Part shown: positions 8,872 through 16,832 of the stretch, in pieces
Layout of the letters: each line of letters starts with the position of its first letter
How positions within the stretch are numbered: position 1 is the first letter of the stretch
NCBI RefSeq assembly: GCF_000336775.1
Contig: NZ_AOLJ01000014.1
Location: forward strand, 81,478-145,477
DNA length: 64,000 bases
Direction: 5' to 3'
Source of the DNA: Haloferax gibbonsii ATCC 33959
Lineage (GTDB): Archaea; Halobacteriota; Halobacteria; Halobacteriales; Haloferacaceae
Program-made: the position numbers and the translations under genes
Notes under the pieces: model-generated
Database searches by the model: none
The model's input: only the letters and a program-made list of their open reading frames with translations
Told to the model about the DNA's origin: nothing

Positions 8872-9681
8872 TCACTCGTCGGGCCGATACGGACGCGCCG
8901 TCTCGGCTCGCGCCGCGACGCGCGTTCGCCCCCACGACACGGCCGCGGAGTCGTAACTCACGACCAGCGCCTCCGGCCCGCCCATGTGGTCGTAGACGAC
9001 GAGCGTGACCGACGCCGTCGTCGGTCGGTCCACGACCACGACGCCGTACGGCGGGTCGCCTTCGACCGCGGACACGCGGACGCCGGCGTCGACCATGGCG
9101 TCGAGCCCGTCGGGGTACCGGTTCGAGAGCCAGTCGAGGGACTCCGCCGAGAGAACGAGCGTGGCGCTGTCACCGAGCCGCGCGAGTTGCTCGTGCGCTT
9201 CGGGCCAGATGCTGAACAGGAACGGGCCGTTGAACCCGGAGATACTCGTCGATTCGCCGAGGTCGAACTCGAGCGGGGAGCACTCTTCCATCGCCGCGAG
9301 GTCGCCGGTGCAGACGACCGCGTCGCGGAACAGCGAAGGTGGCGGGTTAACCGATTCCGGGAGGCGGTCGAGCACCGGTTTCGCGTCGAGCACGTTCGCC
9401 ATCGACCGGAGCGCCTCGTCGTGCGTCTCCAAGGCGACGCGACCCGCGCTCGTGGCGACGAAGCCGCCGTTCGACCGCTCGACGAGTCCGAGTTGAACGA
9501 GGCGCTCGACGCCGCGGTCGACGGTGGACCGAGAGACCGAGAGCGCGCGGACGAGGTCGGCCTTCGAAAGCGACTCCGACGAGAGCGCCTGGAGAAGCCG
9601 ACGGCGGCGGCCGACCGCCTCGAACGCGTCGGCCGCGTCCCCGCCCTCGTCTTCGTCCTCGTCACCAATCCAACTCGACAT
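8872..9681 (-). CDS. HTH transcriptional regulator, FilR1/DUF1724-like (paralogue 1)
   Basis: About 269 residues. An acidic start is followed by a winged helix-turn-helix (SKADLVRALSVSRSTVDRGV, about residues 40-60) and wing (LVERSNGGFVATSAGR). The C-terminal 170 residues resemble the haloarchaeal regulator family with a FilR1/DUF1724-type domain: a conserved phosphosugar-like core with ALVLSA-type and PYGVVVVD strands. A ligand or partner is unknown. Two further members occur at 28668-29573 and 43854-44657. ATG at 9693 is an alternative start; I chose 9681 as the acidic leader starts with MSSW. Confidence 0.85.
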   Translation of the reverse strand: MSSWIGDEDEDEGGDAADAFEAVGRRRRLLQALSSESLSKADLVRALSVSRSTVDRGVERLVQLGLVERSNGGFVATSAGRVALETHDEALRSMANVLDAKPVLDRLPESVNPPPSLFRDAVVCTGDLAAMEECSPLEFDLGESTSISGFNGPFLFSIWPEAHEQLARLGDSATLVLSAESLDWLSNRYPDGLDAMVDAGVRVSAVEGDPPYGVVVVDRPTTASVTLVVYDHMGGPEALVVSYDSAAVSWGRTRVAARAETARPYRPDE

Positions 9682-9780
9682 CGGTGTGAACATCTCAGGG
9701 CCTACACAAATGTATATCGGGACTCCGGATATTCGCCCGCAATCGGGGGGCTCGGGCGGACCGGCGGCCGCCTCAACGTG

Positions 9781-10440
9781 TCAACGAGATGTTGATTCGA
9801 GCCGTTTCTGCAACGCGCCGACGACGTCGGAGAGGTGTGCGGTCCCCCAGATGGCGACGATGACCCCACCGACGGCGTCGAACACGAGGTCGAGGAGCGT
9901 GTCGTCGAGGCCGTACTGCGTCAGCACCGACGCGGTGCCGGCGAGCGAGGCAACCCCCGAGATGGCGAACTCGATGACTTCCCAGAAGACCCCGAACGCG
10001 AGCACGAAAAGCAGGATGAAGACGAACATGAACCGCGGCGGCAGGTAGATGTCCGCCGTGTGCTCGTCGACCGCGCGGACGGTCGCGTAGCCGGCGGCCG
10101 CCACGACCGACGACGACAGCGCGTGCGTGAGGTGGTCCCACCACCAGACGCCCGCGTAGAAACTGGTCTCCGAACCGGGGAAACCGACCGTACCCAGCGC
10201 GTGGAGGAACGCCGCCGTCGATATCCAGAGCGTCAGTCCGGCGTCCATCGGGATGCGGTAGTCGCGTTCGAGTAGCGCCGGGAGGTAGGTCACGCCGAGG
10301 CCGACGAGCGCGTTGACGACGATGCCGAGGTTCCCGCGGTCGAGGCCGATGAAGACGAGACCGACGAGGACGACCTGCATCGCCCGCGAGAGCTGGCGCT
10401 GGCGTCGCGCGTCGATGTGGAGGTGCGAGCGAATCTTCAC
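9781..10440 (-). CDS. Multi-span membrane protein, DUF2238/YjdF-like
   Basis: A 219-residue protein with about six hydrophobic segments. The WWWDHLTHALSSSVVAA segment near residue 115 and the GVFWEVIEFAISG segment near residue 155 resemble the conserved Asp-His and Glu motifs of DUF2238 (YjdF) membrane proteins. The function of that family is unknown. Its start overlaps the stop of the upstream membrane gene by four bases, so the two are co-translated and likely act together. Family assignment is moderate; membrane nature is sure. Confidence 0.82.
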   Translation of the reverse strand: MKIRSHLHIDARRQRQLSRAMQVVLVGLVFIGLDRGNLGIVVNALVGLGVTYLPALLERDYRIPMDAGLTLWISTAAFLHALGTVGFPGSETSFYAGVWWWDHLTHALSSSVVAAAGYATVRAVDEHTADIYLPPRFMFVFILLFVLAFGVFWEVIEFAISGVASLAGTASVLTQYGLDDTLLDLVFDAVGGVIVAIWGTAHLSDVVGALQKRLESTSR

Positions 10441-11150
10441 GACGACTCACCGCCCTCTCTCGTGGCGTCGTCGTCAGTTCCCGCTGGACTCACGTCCTCG
10501 GCGACGTCCGCCACCTCCTCGGGGAGCCGCTCGCGCGAGCCGGCCCGGCGGCGGAAGTAGTACTCGAACAGCAACCCGGCCCCGAGTCCGGCGACGGTGG
10601 CGGCGACGAAGTCCCACATCAGCCCCGCCTCGACGACGTGTTCGGGTCGGCCGTTCAACAGCAGGCGCGTCCCGAGATAGAGGTCCGAGAGCCACTGGAC
10701 GACCGCCCAGACGCCGGCGGCGGCCATCGTGGCGATGACGACGAAGAAGACGGCGAACGAGTGGTTCATCCGGACCGGCGTGAACACGTCGAGTTCGACG
10801 GCGACGATGAGCGCGATGGCGGCCACCGCGAGGTACGTCGAGACGCGTCCGGTGAACGTCACGCCGCCGATGGTCTGGCCCCGAACGAGGACGCGAGCGA
10901 CGAGCGGGAGCGACGCGAGCGCGACGACCTCCCACGGCAGCATCGCTCTCGGTTCGCGGAAGGCGACCGCCGGAACGACGGTGACCGCGGCGACGACGGC
11001 CGCGAACCCGCCCCAGACGAGGTCGCCGCCGGTGACGACGCTCCCGACGGCGACGGCGACGAGGAACCCCACGAACAGCCACGCGAGTACCGCGTTGAGC
11101 CGTCTACTCCGGACGAATTGCGCCAGCTCCGTCTGTGCGGCCTGCGACAT
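10437..11150 (-). CDS. Multi-span membrane protein, partner of the next gene
   Basis: A 237-residue protein with about seven hydrophobic segments and an acidic disordered C-terminal tail. A MWDFVAATVAGLGAGLLFEYY segment near residue 185 echoes the Asp-rich helices of its downstream neighbour, and the two appear distantly paralogous. The ATGA overlap at 10437-10440 indicates translational coupling. I recognise no defined function; a two-subunit membrane complex is an inference. Confidence 0.8.
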   Translation of the reverse strand: MSQAAQTELAQFVRSRRLNAVLAWLFVGFLVAVAVGSVVTGGDLVWGGFAAVVAAVTVVPAVAFREPRAMLPWEVVALASLPLVARVLVRGQTIGGVTFTGRVSTYLAVAAIALIVAVELDVFTPVRMNHSFAVFFVVIATMAAAGVWAVVQWLSDLYLGTRLLLNGRPEHVVEAGLMWDFVAATVAGLGAGLLFEYYFRRRAGSRERLPEEVADVAEDVSPAGTDDDATREGGESS

Positions 11151-11206
11151 GCTCGTCCGTTAGCGACGGGCTGAGAAAACGTTTGGGCGAAGACGCCCCG
11201 TTTCGA

Positions 11207-11551
11207 TTACGTGTTCGTTCCGTGAACGACCTCGTAGTCGTTCCCACCACCGTTCGACACGCCGATGATTGCCCACTCGTATGGAAGGTCGATACCGCGA
11301 AGCCGCTCTCGAAGCGCGCTGATGTGGTCGTCCCACGTCACGAAGCAGCGGAACCGATACGGTGTCTCGGTTCCGCCGTCTGCGAGCACCGGACGGCATT
11401 CGGTCGCTTCTCGCGAACTCAGTGCGGTCACGTGGACCGTACGCCACTTGCGTTCGGCCAGCATATCGGTTCCGTCGCCCGAGACGGAGTAGCCGAGCCG
11501 GCCGAATATCGACCGAGCCTCCTGGACGGGAGGCATCGAAGCCTGGGCCAT
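11207..11551 (-). CDS. Conserved hypothetical haloarchaeal protein, 114 aa
   Basis: A small soluble protein with mixed alpha/beta composition. A T-rich element CTTTATC lies about 30 bases upstream of the ATG at 11551, which suggests its own promoter. It has few cysteines (two) and no membrane segment. FRCFVTWDDHISALRERL suggests a compact domain, but I do not recognise the family. Codon usage is a little less GC-extreme than the neighbours'. Confidence 0.7.
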   Translation of the reverse strand: MAQASMPPVQEARSIFGRLGYSVSGDGTDMLAERKWRTVHVTALSSREATECRPVLADGGTETPYRFRCFVTWDDHISALRERLRGIDLPYEWAIIGVSNGGGNDYEVVHGTNT

Positions 11552-11638
11552 GCACGTCTACGTACACCCGCACCCCTGATAAAGATTGCCACGGTATGAC
11601 ATACCAATAGTTGACGAACGGTCGCGCCGGGCGCTCGA

Positions 11639-11887
11639 CTACTCGTGAGCGGCGTCCCACTCCTCGGGCTTTCTGACGTTTCCGCAGTTGTTGCACTCGA
11701 TGCGGGCCATCGTGTCCATCGCGGTGTCGAACGAGTCGCAGTTACCGCAGAGGTACCCCCATCGGCTCTCGGCGTCCTCGGTCGAGTACACCACGTAGAA
11801 CGGTCCCTTCGAGCCGCGCTCGGCCTCGTCAGTGGCGACGAAGACAGTCTTGCCGCTCGATACGGTCTGGGTCTGGAGTTCGGCCAT
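11639..11887 (-). CDS. Small zinc-ribbon protein, DUF5816-like
   Basis: An 82-residue protein. The beta-rich first half (TVFVATDEAERGSKGPFYVV) is followed by CGNCDS and CNNCG, two CxxC knuckles 21 residues apart, which form a probable zinc ribbon. I associate this pattern with haloarchaeal DUF5816. A CTTAAG box 26-27 bases upstream of the ATG supports a leaderless transcript. Role unknown; neighbouring the A-type Fe-S carrier may be coincidence. Confidence 0.82.
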   Translation of the reverse strand: MAELQTQTVSSGKTVFVATDEAERGSKGPFYVVYSTEDAESRWGYLCGNCDSFDTAMDTMARIECNNCGNVRKPEEWDAAHE

Positions 11888-11910
11888 GCCACCGATTCGC
11901 GCGGGGGTGG

Positions 11911-11916
11911 CTTAAG
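11911..11916 (-). promoter_or_regulatory. TATA-like box of the DUF5816-like gene
   Basis: CTTAAG is palindromic and centred 26-27 bases before the ATG at 11887. Confidence 0.45.
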
Positions 11917-11926
11917 AAATTGGTCC

Positions 11927-12292
11927 CTACGTCCGGAACGACTCGCCGCAGCCGCAACTGCTCTCGGCGTTCGGGTTGTTGACGTGGAAGCCCGCACCCT
12001 GCAGGCCGCCCTCGAAGTCGAGGGTGGAGCCGCCGATGTAGTTCATGCTCGCGGGGTCGACGAACACGCGGAGGCCGTGCTGTTCGACGACCGTGTCGTC
12101 GTCTTCCGGTTCGTTGTCGAAGCGCATCCCGTAGGACAGCCCGGCGCAACCGCCCTGCTGAACGAACAGCCGGAGGCCCGCCACGTCGGTGTCCATCGAC
12201 TCTCCTTCGAGGAGGGAGACGGCTTCGTCCGCGGCCGCGGGCGTGACCGTGACCGCCACATCGCCGCCGCCACTCGCGGATTCCGTGCTCAT
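11927..12292 (-). CDS. A-type iron-sulfur cluster carrier (IscA/ErpA/SufA family)
   Basis: A 121-residue HesB/IscA-type protein. The three cluster-binding cysteines are present: one in GGCAGLSYG (about residue 49) and two in the C-terminal CGCGESF. The protein would hold and hand on Fe-S clusters to client enzymes. The ATG at 12292 is preferred to one nine bases upstream. It stands alone between a zinc-ribbon gene and hisD; no other Fe-S assembly gene is beside it. Possible clients in this window include the dihydroxy-acid dehydratase and the Fe-S hydroxyacid dehydrogenase. Confidence 0.94.
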   Translation of the reverse strand: MSTESASGGGDVAVTVTPAAADEAVSLLEGESMDTDVAGLRLFVQQGGCAGLSYGMRFDNEPEDDDTVVEQHGLRVFVDPASMNYIGGSTLDFEGGLQGAGFHVNNPNAESSCGCGESFRT

Positions 12293-12412
12293 ACGCCCCA
12301 CTATACTGTGGGAACGGTTAACTGTGGCGCAGGCGGAACCCGGTGCCGGCTCGGTAGGATGTGGCTACCGGCCGCAAGTCAGAGGAAAACGAGTCGAACG
12401 AGCCGCGTTCGC

Positions 12413-13699
12413 CTACTCTTCGAACCGCTCGCGGACGCTCTGAGCGTGGGCGTCGAGTCCTTCGGCCTCGGCGAGCGTCGTAATCGTCTCCGAGAGCTCC
12501 GACAGTCCCTCGCGGTCGAGGCGCTGGACCGTCGTCGAGCGGACGAAGTGGTCCACGGAGAGCCCGCCCTGTCGCTTCGCGCCGCCGCCCGTCGGGAGGA
12601 CGTGGTTCGTCCCGGAGGCGTAGTCGCCGGCCGCGACGGGCGTGTACGGGCCGAGGAAGACGCTCCCCGCGGAGTCGATGCGGTCCAACAGCGCCTCGTC
12701 GTCGTCGGCCTGAATCGTCAGGTGCTCGGCGGCGTACTCCTCGGCGAACAGCACCGCCTCGGACATCGACCGCGCGAGGAGGACGCCCGACGCGTCGCCT
12801 TCGAGCGCCGCCTCGATGGTCTCGGTCCGCTCGCGCTCGCTCGCCTGTCGTTCGACCTCCGCGACGACTTCCTCGGCGAGGTCGGCGTCGTCCGTGACGG
12901 CGACGACCGACGCGTTCGGGTCGTGTTCGGCCTGCGCGACGAGGTCGGCGGCGACGAACCGCGCCTCGGCGGTCTCGTCGGCGACGACGAGCACCTCGGA
13001 GGGACCGGCGAGGAAGTCGATGTCCACGTCGCCGCGGACCTCGGCCTTCGCCGCCGTGACCCACTTGTTGCCCGGCCCGACGACCTTCTGGACGGCCTTC
13101 ACCGTCTCCGTGCCGTAGGCGAGCGCGGCGATGCCCTGCGCGCCGCCGACCGAGTACACCGCGTCCGCGCCCGCGACGTGCATCGCGGCGAGCGTGACGG
13201 GGTTCATCTGGTCCGCGGGCGGCGTGGTGACCGCGACGTGTTCGACCCCCGCGACCTTCGCGGGGATGACGCCCATCAGGACGCTCGACGGGTAGGCGGC
13301 GGTGCCGCCGGGTGCGTAGACGCCGACTCGGTCCAGCGGGCGGTAGCGACGCCCGAGCTCGCGGCTGCCGGCGTCGCCGAACTCCTCGCGCCAGTCCTCG
13401 GGGACCTGTTTTTCGTGGAACTCGCGGACGTTCGCCGCGGCGGCCTCGATGGCCTCGCGCACGTCGTCGTCGATTTCGTCGTAGGCGCGCTCGGCGGCGT
13501 CGGTCACGTCGATGTTACCGACCTGAACGCCGTCGAACTCGCTTGAGAACTCACGGACCGCCGCGTCGCCCTCGCGGCGGACGCGCTCGACGATGTCGCG
13601 CACGTCGGAGCGAACCTCCTCGACCCCGGCGTCCCGCTCGAAGAAGGCGCGGCGGGCGTCGGTGCCGAGGTCGGCCAGTTCGCGAACCTCGATGTTCAT
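12413..13699 (-). CDS. hisD: Histidinol dehydrogenase
   Basis: A 428-residue HisD, the usual length. It oxidises L-histidinol to L-histidine in two NAD-linked steps, the last reactions of histidine synthesis. Recognisable segments are YAPGGTAAYPSSVLM, GPGNKWVTAAK, DFLAGPSEVLVVAD, the AAEHLTIQ block with the catalytic Glu-His, and SAGSVFLGPYTPVAAGDYA. No other his gene is adjacent, which is common in haloarchaea, where his genes are scattered. GAAAAGT about 24 bases upstream may be its TATA-like element. Confidence 0.97.
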   Translation of the reverse strand: MNIEVRELADLGTDARRAFFERDAGVEEVRSDVRDIVERVRREGDAAVREFSSEFDGVQVGNIDVTDAAERAYDEIDDDVREAIEAAAANVREFHEKQVPEDWREEFGDAGSRELGRRYRPLDRVGVYAPGGTAAYPSSVLMGVIPAKVAGVEHVAVTTPPADQMNPVTLAAMHVAGADAVYSVGGAQGIAALAYGTETVKAVQKVVGPGNKWVTAAKAEVRGDVDIDFLAGPSEVLVVADETAEARFVAADLVAQAEHDPNASVVAVTDDADLAEEVVAEVERQASERERTETIEAALEGDASGVLLARSMSEAVLFAEEYAAEHLTIQADDDEALLDRIDSAGSVFLGPYTPVAAGDYASGTNHVLPTGGGAKRQGGLSVDHFVRSTTVQRLDREGLSELSETITTLAEAEGLDAHAQSVRERFEE

Positions 13700-13781
13700 A
13701 CCCCGGCTTTGCGGCCGGCGCGAAAAGTCGTTGCGGAAGCGGTGGGCGGCGCTCGCGTCCCGCGCCGCGGCCTCGCGCGAC

Positions 13782-14387
13782 CTACGCCACGTCGCGCTGT
13801 TCCGTGTACGTCAGCGTCCGGTCGTCGGTCTCGATGGTCGTCTGGACCGTAATCCAGCCGTCGGCCTGTCGGACCGCGAACGCCTCGGAGTACGAGAGTT
13901 TGACGCGCTTCGTCGTCGTGTAGGACTCGCCGGCCGCGAGGTCGCCGACCGCTTGGGACCCGCGCCAGACCTCGTCGTCCGGGTCGGTGCTGTTACCGAC
14001 GAAGATGCGGCTGTAGACGGTGACGCCGGAACTGTCGGCGTCCTGCTGGTTGGTTATCGTGCTCGTCACGTCGCGGCACGTCTGGCCGCACTTCTCGATG
14101 TTGTCGACGACGACGCCGAACGGCGGCACCGATTCGCTCTCGGACGCGTCGCCGTCTCCGTCGCCGCTACTGCTGTCTCCGCTCTCGCTGTCACTACTTC
14201 CGCTGTCGCTGCTACCGCTGTCGCCGCTGTCGCCGTCGTCGGGCGGCGCGGTCGTCTGCGTGGGGAACGGTTCGTCTGAGTCGTCGGCGTCGTCGGAGAA
14301 CGGTCCGATTCCGGTCACGAACGCGGCCGAGACGCCGGCCGTGAGGAGGACCAGAACTGTCGCGGCGACGAGGAGTGTTCGTCTCAT
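13782..14387 (-). CDS. Exported or membrane-anchored protein with Ser/Asp/Gly-repeat linker
   Basis: A 201-residue protein. A hydrophobic N-terminal signal/anchor (residues 4-26) is followed by a low-complexity Asp/Ser/Gly linker (about residues 48-85), then a beta-rich domain of about 110 residues with two cysteines in KCGQTC. The domain looks like an extracellular Ig-like or FxLYD-like fold (SRIFVGNSTD, AGESYTTTKRVKLSYSEAF). Function unknown; surface location is likely. The repeat linker is typical of haloarchaeal cell-surface proteins. Confidence 0.8.
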   Translation of the reverse strand: MRRTLLVAATVLVLLTAGVSAAFVTGIGPFSDDADDSDEPFPTQTTAPPDDGDSGDSGSSDSGSSDSESGDSSSGDGDGDASESESVPPFGVVVDNIEKCGQTCRDVTSTITNQQDADSSGVTVYSRIFVGNSTDPDDEVWRGSQAVGDLAAGESYTTTKRVKLSYSEAFAVRQADGWITVQTTIETDDRTLTYTEQRDVA

Positions 14388-14459
14388 AACTGAATTGAAA
14401 CTTCGTCTTGGACGGCTGTCGTTCAGCTCAGTTGCCGGCTACCTTCGGGTCGCACTTAG

Positions 14460-14732
14460 TTACGCACCCGAAAAGTCGGTGGCGAGGTCGCTTAGCGAGT
14501 CCCCAAGCGACCCGTCGAGGGCCTCGTTCAGGAAGTCGCTAACGAGGTCGTGGATGTCCGAGACGAACTCCGGGACCGGGCCGGGGAGTTCGCCGGGCGG
14601 CCCCTGCTGGCCGGCCTCGGAGGCGGGGGACGATTCGCGTGCGTTGTCGCTCGGTGCGGCGGCGGCGACGCCCGCGGTCGCGACGAGAGCCGCGAGCGCG
14701 ACGCCGACGAGGGTGAGTCTGCGTCGGTTCAT
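14460..14732 (-). CDS. Small secreted protein, 90 aa
   Basis: An N-terminal signal sequence (residues 5-27, LTLVGVALAALVATAGVAAA) ends near an Ala-rich cleavage site. The mature part is short and acidic with a Gly/Pro stretch and a C-terminal helix. It has no recognised domain. It lies 72 bases upstream of the previous exported protein on the same strand, so the two may be expressed together. Confidence 0.65.
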   Translation of the reverse strand: MNRRRLTLVGVALAALVATAGVAAAAPSDNARESSPASEAGQQGPPGELPGPVPEFVSDIHDLVSDFLNEALDGSLGDSLSDLATDFSGA

Positions 14733-14859
14733 GGTGAATCGCTTCGGTCGCCACTCGCGGAGCGACGCTCATGAATACGGGACACCGTGGCGGGCGTTTT
14801 GCGCCGGTTTCGCCGAGTTTCGCCGCGGTTCGCGTCGAATTGCCGCCGGTTCGGGGGCG

Positions 14860-16047
14860 CTACTGACCCAACTGCTCGCGCATGGCGGCGAACCCGGCTT
14901 CGGGGTCCACGTCCGCGCCCTGCGCCTCCAGCGCCTCGCCGAGGGCGGTCAGGAGGAACGAGACGTTCTCCGGCCGCGCCGAGTGGCCCATACAGCCGAC
15001 GCGGAAGATGTCGCCCGCGAGCGCGCCGAGGCCGCCGGCGATTTCGAGGTCGTAGTGGTCGAGCACGTAGTCGATGGCCGCGCCCGCGTCGACGCCGTCG
15101 GGGACGAGCACCGCGTTGAGGCTCGGCAGCCAGTACTCGTCTTCGGGGTTGAGTCCGAGGCCCATCGCCTCGACGCCGGCTTTCAGCGCGCCCGCGACCC
15201 GGCGGTGGCGCGCCCACCGCTCCTCGATGCCCTCCTCGGCGACCAGTCGGAGCGCCTCGCGGATGGCGTAGACGTTGGTGATTGGCGCGGTGTGGTGGTA
15301 CGAGCGGTCGTCGCCCCAGTAGCCCTCAAGCAGCGACAGGTCGAGGTACCACGAACGAGGCGGCTCCTCCCGCGAGAGCACCTTGTCCATCGCGCGGTCG
15401 TTGAGCGTCAGCGGGCTCGCGCCCGGCGGGCACGACAGGCACTTCTGCGGCCCGGAGTAGGCCACGTCGATGCCCCAGTCGTCGACTTCGAGTTCGACCC
15501 CGCCCAGCGAGGTGACGGTGTCGGCGACGACGAGCGCGTCGTGGTCGTGGGCGATGCTCGTCAGTTCGGGGACGCCCGGCTGTTTCACGCCCGTCGAGGT
15601 CTCGGCGTGGACGAACCCGAACACGTCCGGCTGGTGTTCGTCGAAGGCGTCCTGCACGTCAGCGGGGTCGAGCGGCTCGCCCCACGGCGCGTCCACGTGG
15701 ACGACCTCGCCGCCGGCGCGCTCGGCCATCGACTCCATGCGCCCGCCGAAGTAGCCGTTCGTCGGGACGAGCATCGTGTCACCCGGTTCGACGAGGTTGC
15801 CGATGGCCGCCTCCATCGACGCCGACCCGGTCCCCGAGACCGGAATCGTCCACTTGTTGTCGGTGCGGAACGTGTAACGCATGAGCTCCTGCACCTCGTT
15901 CATGATGTCGATAAACGACGGGTCGAGGTGACCGACGAGCGGCGTGGACATCGCGCGGAGCACGCGCGGGTGGACGTCGCTCGGGCCGGGGCCCATCAGC
16001 GTGCGATTCGGCGGGGTGAGTTCGCCGACATCGGGTGCATCGGACAT
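14860..16047 (-). CDS. Class V aminotransferase, alanine-glyoxylate / serine-pyruvate type (paralogue 1)
   Basis: A 395-residue PLP enzyme of fold type I. Clear motifs are LMGPGPSDVHPRVLRAM at the N-terminus, SGTGSASMEAAIGNL, the aspartate strand DALVVADTVTSLGG, and the Schiff-base lysine in SGPQKCLSCPPG. Known members transfer amino groups between alanine or serine and glyoxylate or pyruvate. The ATG at 16047 begins MSDAPDVGELTPPNRT, as expected; the upstream extension is noncoding. A second, distant member is at 30819-31940. The nearby hydroxyacid dehydrogenase could share glycolate/glyoxylate or lactate metabolism, which is inferred only. Confidence 0.94.
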   Translation of the reverse strand: MSDAPDVGELTPPNRTLMGPGPSDVHPRVLRAMSTPLVGHLDPSFIDIMNEVQELMRYTFRTDNKWTIPVSGTGSASMEAAIGNLVEPGDTMLVPTNGYFGGRMESMAERAGGEVVHVDAPWGEPLDPADVQDAFDEHQPDVFGFVHAETSTGVKQPGVPELTSIAHDHDALVVADTVTSLGGVELEVDDWGIDVAYSGPQKCLSCPPGASPLTLNDRAMDKVLSREEPPRSWYLDLSLLEGYWGDDRSYHHTAPITNVYAIREALRLVAEEGIEERWARHRRVAGALKAGVEAMGLGLNPEDEYWLPSLNAVLVPDGVDAGAAIDYVLDHYDLEIAGGLGALAGDIFRVGCMGHSARPENVSFLLTALGEALEAQGADVDPEAGFAAMREQLGQ

Positions 16048-16170
16048 GGTCTGACTGCACGTGCCACGCAAACGGGCAAAAGGGATGTGATTGCGGAACG
16101 CTGTGAACTGGGCTCGGCGGGCGACCGAACCACCCAAAAGACAGTTATCAGTTGATGTCTTCCGTTCAAC

Positions 16171-16827
16171 ATGAACGCCTCTCGGCTCACTCGGCGGCGG
16201 CTCTTGGCGGCGACGGGGACTGCGGTCTCGGTGGTCACCGGCGGTTGTCTCGACGTTGGCGGGCGCACCGGAGAGACGGAGAGTGAGGTGGCGACGGCAC
16301 CGGAGACGACGGCCGAACCACCCACGGTTTCGGGGACCGAGAGAGCCACCGCGAGGAACGCGCCACCGGAGTACGATTGTTCGGCGGCATCTCGACCCGA
16401 ACCGGCGTCGCCGACCGGCGAGAACGCCGACGCGCTCCGACCGGTGGCCTACCCGACGCGCCCGGACTCGTTCGCGGATTCCGACCGGGGGACCGAATAC
16501 ATCGAGGCGTACGAGCGGGCGTACCGGCACAACGAGTTAGTCGCGGACCGGGGGTCGTCGCTCGTCGCCCACTCGTTGAGTCTCCGGGACGCCCGGCCGT
16601 ACGGCGCGCCTGACGGGGCCGCGGTCGTTCGACTGACGTACACCTACACGGAGGTCGTCTCCCACTCCGACGGGTACGTCGCCGGTGACTCCCCCCAAAT
16701 CATCGTGACGTACTACGCCGACGAGTCGGTCGTCATTCGCACCCCGCCCCTCCGGTCTTCAGACGCTCCCGACGGTCTCGTCCCCGACCCGTGGAACTCC
16801 GGCCGGCCGGTCGAGTGCTTCGAGTAG
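16171..16827 (+). CDS. Tat-exported lipoprotein, 218 aa
   Basis: The signal has twin arginines (TRRRLL, residues 7-12) and a lipobox-like VVTGGC with Cys at residue 26, so it is probably Tat-exported and lipid-anchored. A Thr/Glu-rich linker follows to about residue 70. The mature domain has no recognisable family; it includes RHNELVADRGSSLVAHSLSL and a Tyr/Thr-rich strand. AGTTATCAG about 25 bases upstream of the ATG acts as a likely TATA-like element. It is divergent from the aminotransferase. Confidence 0.85.
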   Translation: MNASRLTRRRLLAATGTAVSVVTGGCLDVGGRTGETESEVATAPETTAEPPTVSGTERATARNAPPEYDCSAASRPEPASPTGENADALRPVAYPTRPDSFADSDRGTEYIEAYERAYRHNELVADRGSSLVAHSLSLRDARPYGAPDGAAVVRLTYTYTEVVSHSDGYVAGDSPQIIVTYYADESVVIRTPPLRSSDAPDGLVPDPWNSGRPVECFE

Positions 16828-16832
16828 CCCGC

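Noticed and set aside
11645..13546. 633-residue plus-strand open frame antisense to erpA-like and hisD genes
   Set aside because: It is low-complexity Arg/Val/Asp-rich translation opposite well-recognised genes, typical of GC-rich shadow frames.
14215..14290. Possible mini-satellite in the Ser/Asp linker of the exported protein
   Set aside because: Units vary in codons and spacing, so it is a low-complexity protein linker and not a DNA repeat array.
14020..16155. 711-residue plus-strand open frame
   Set aside because: Antisense to exported-protein genes and the aminotransferase; no recognisable protein features.
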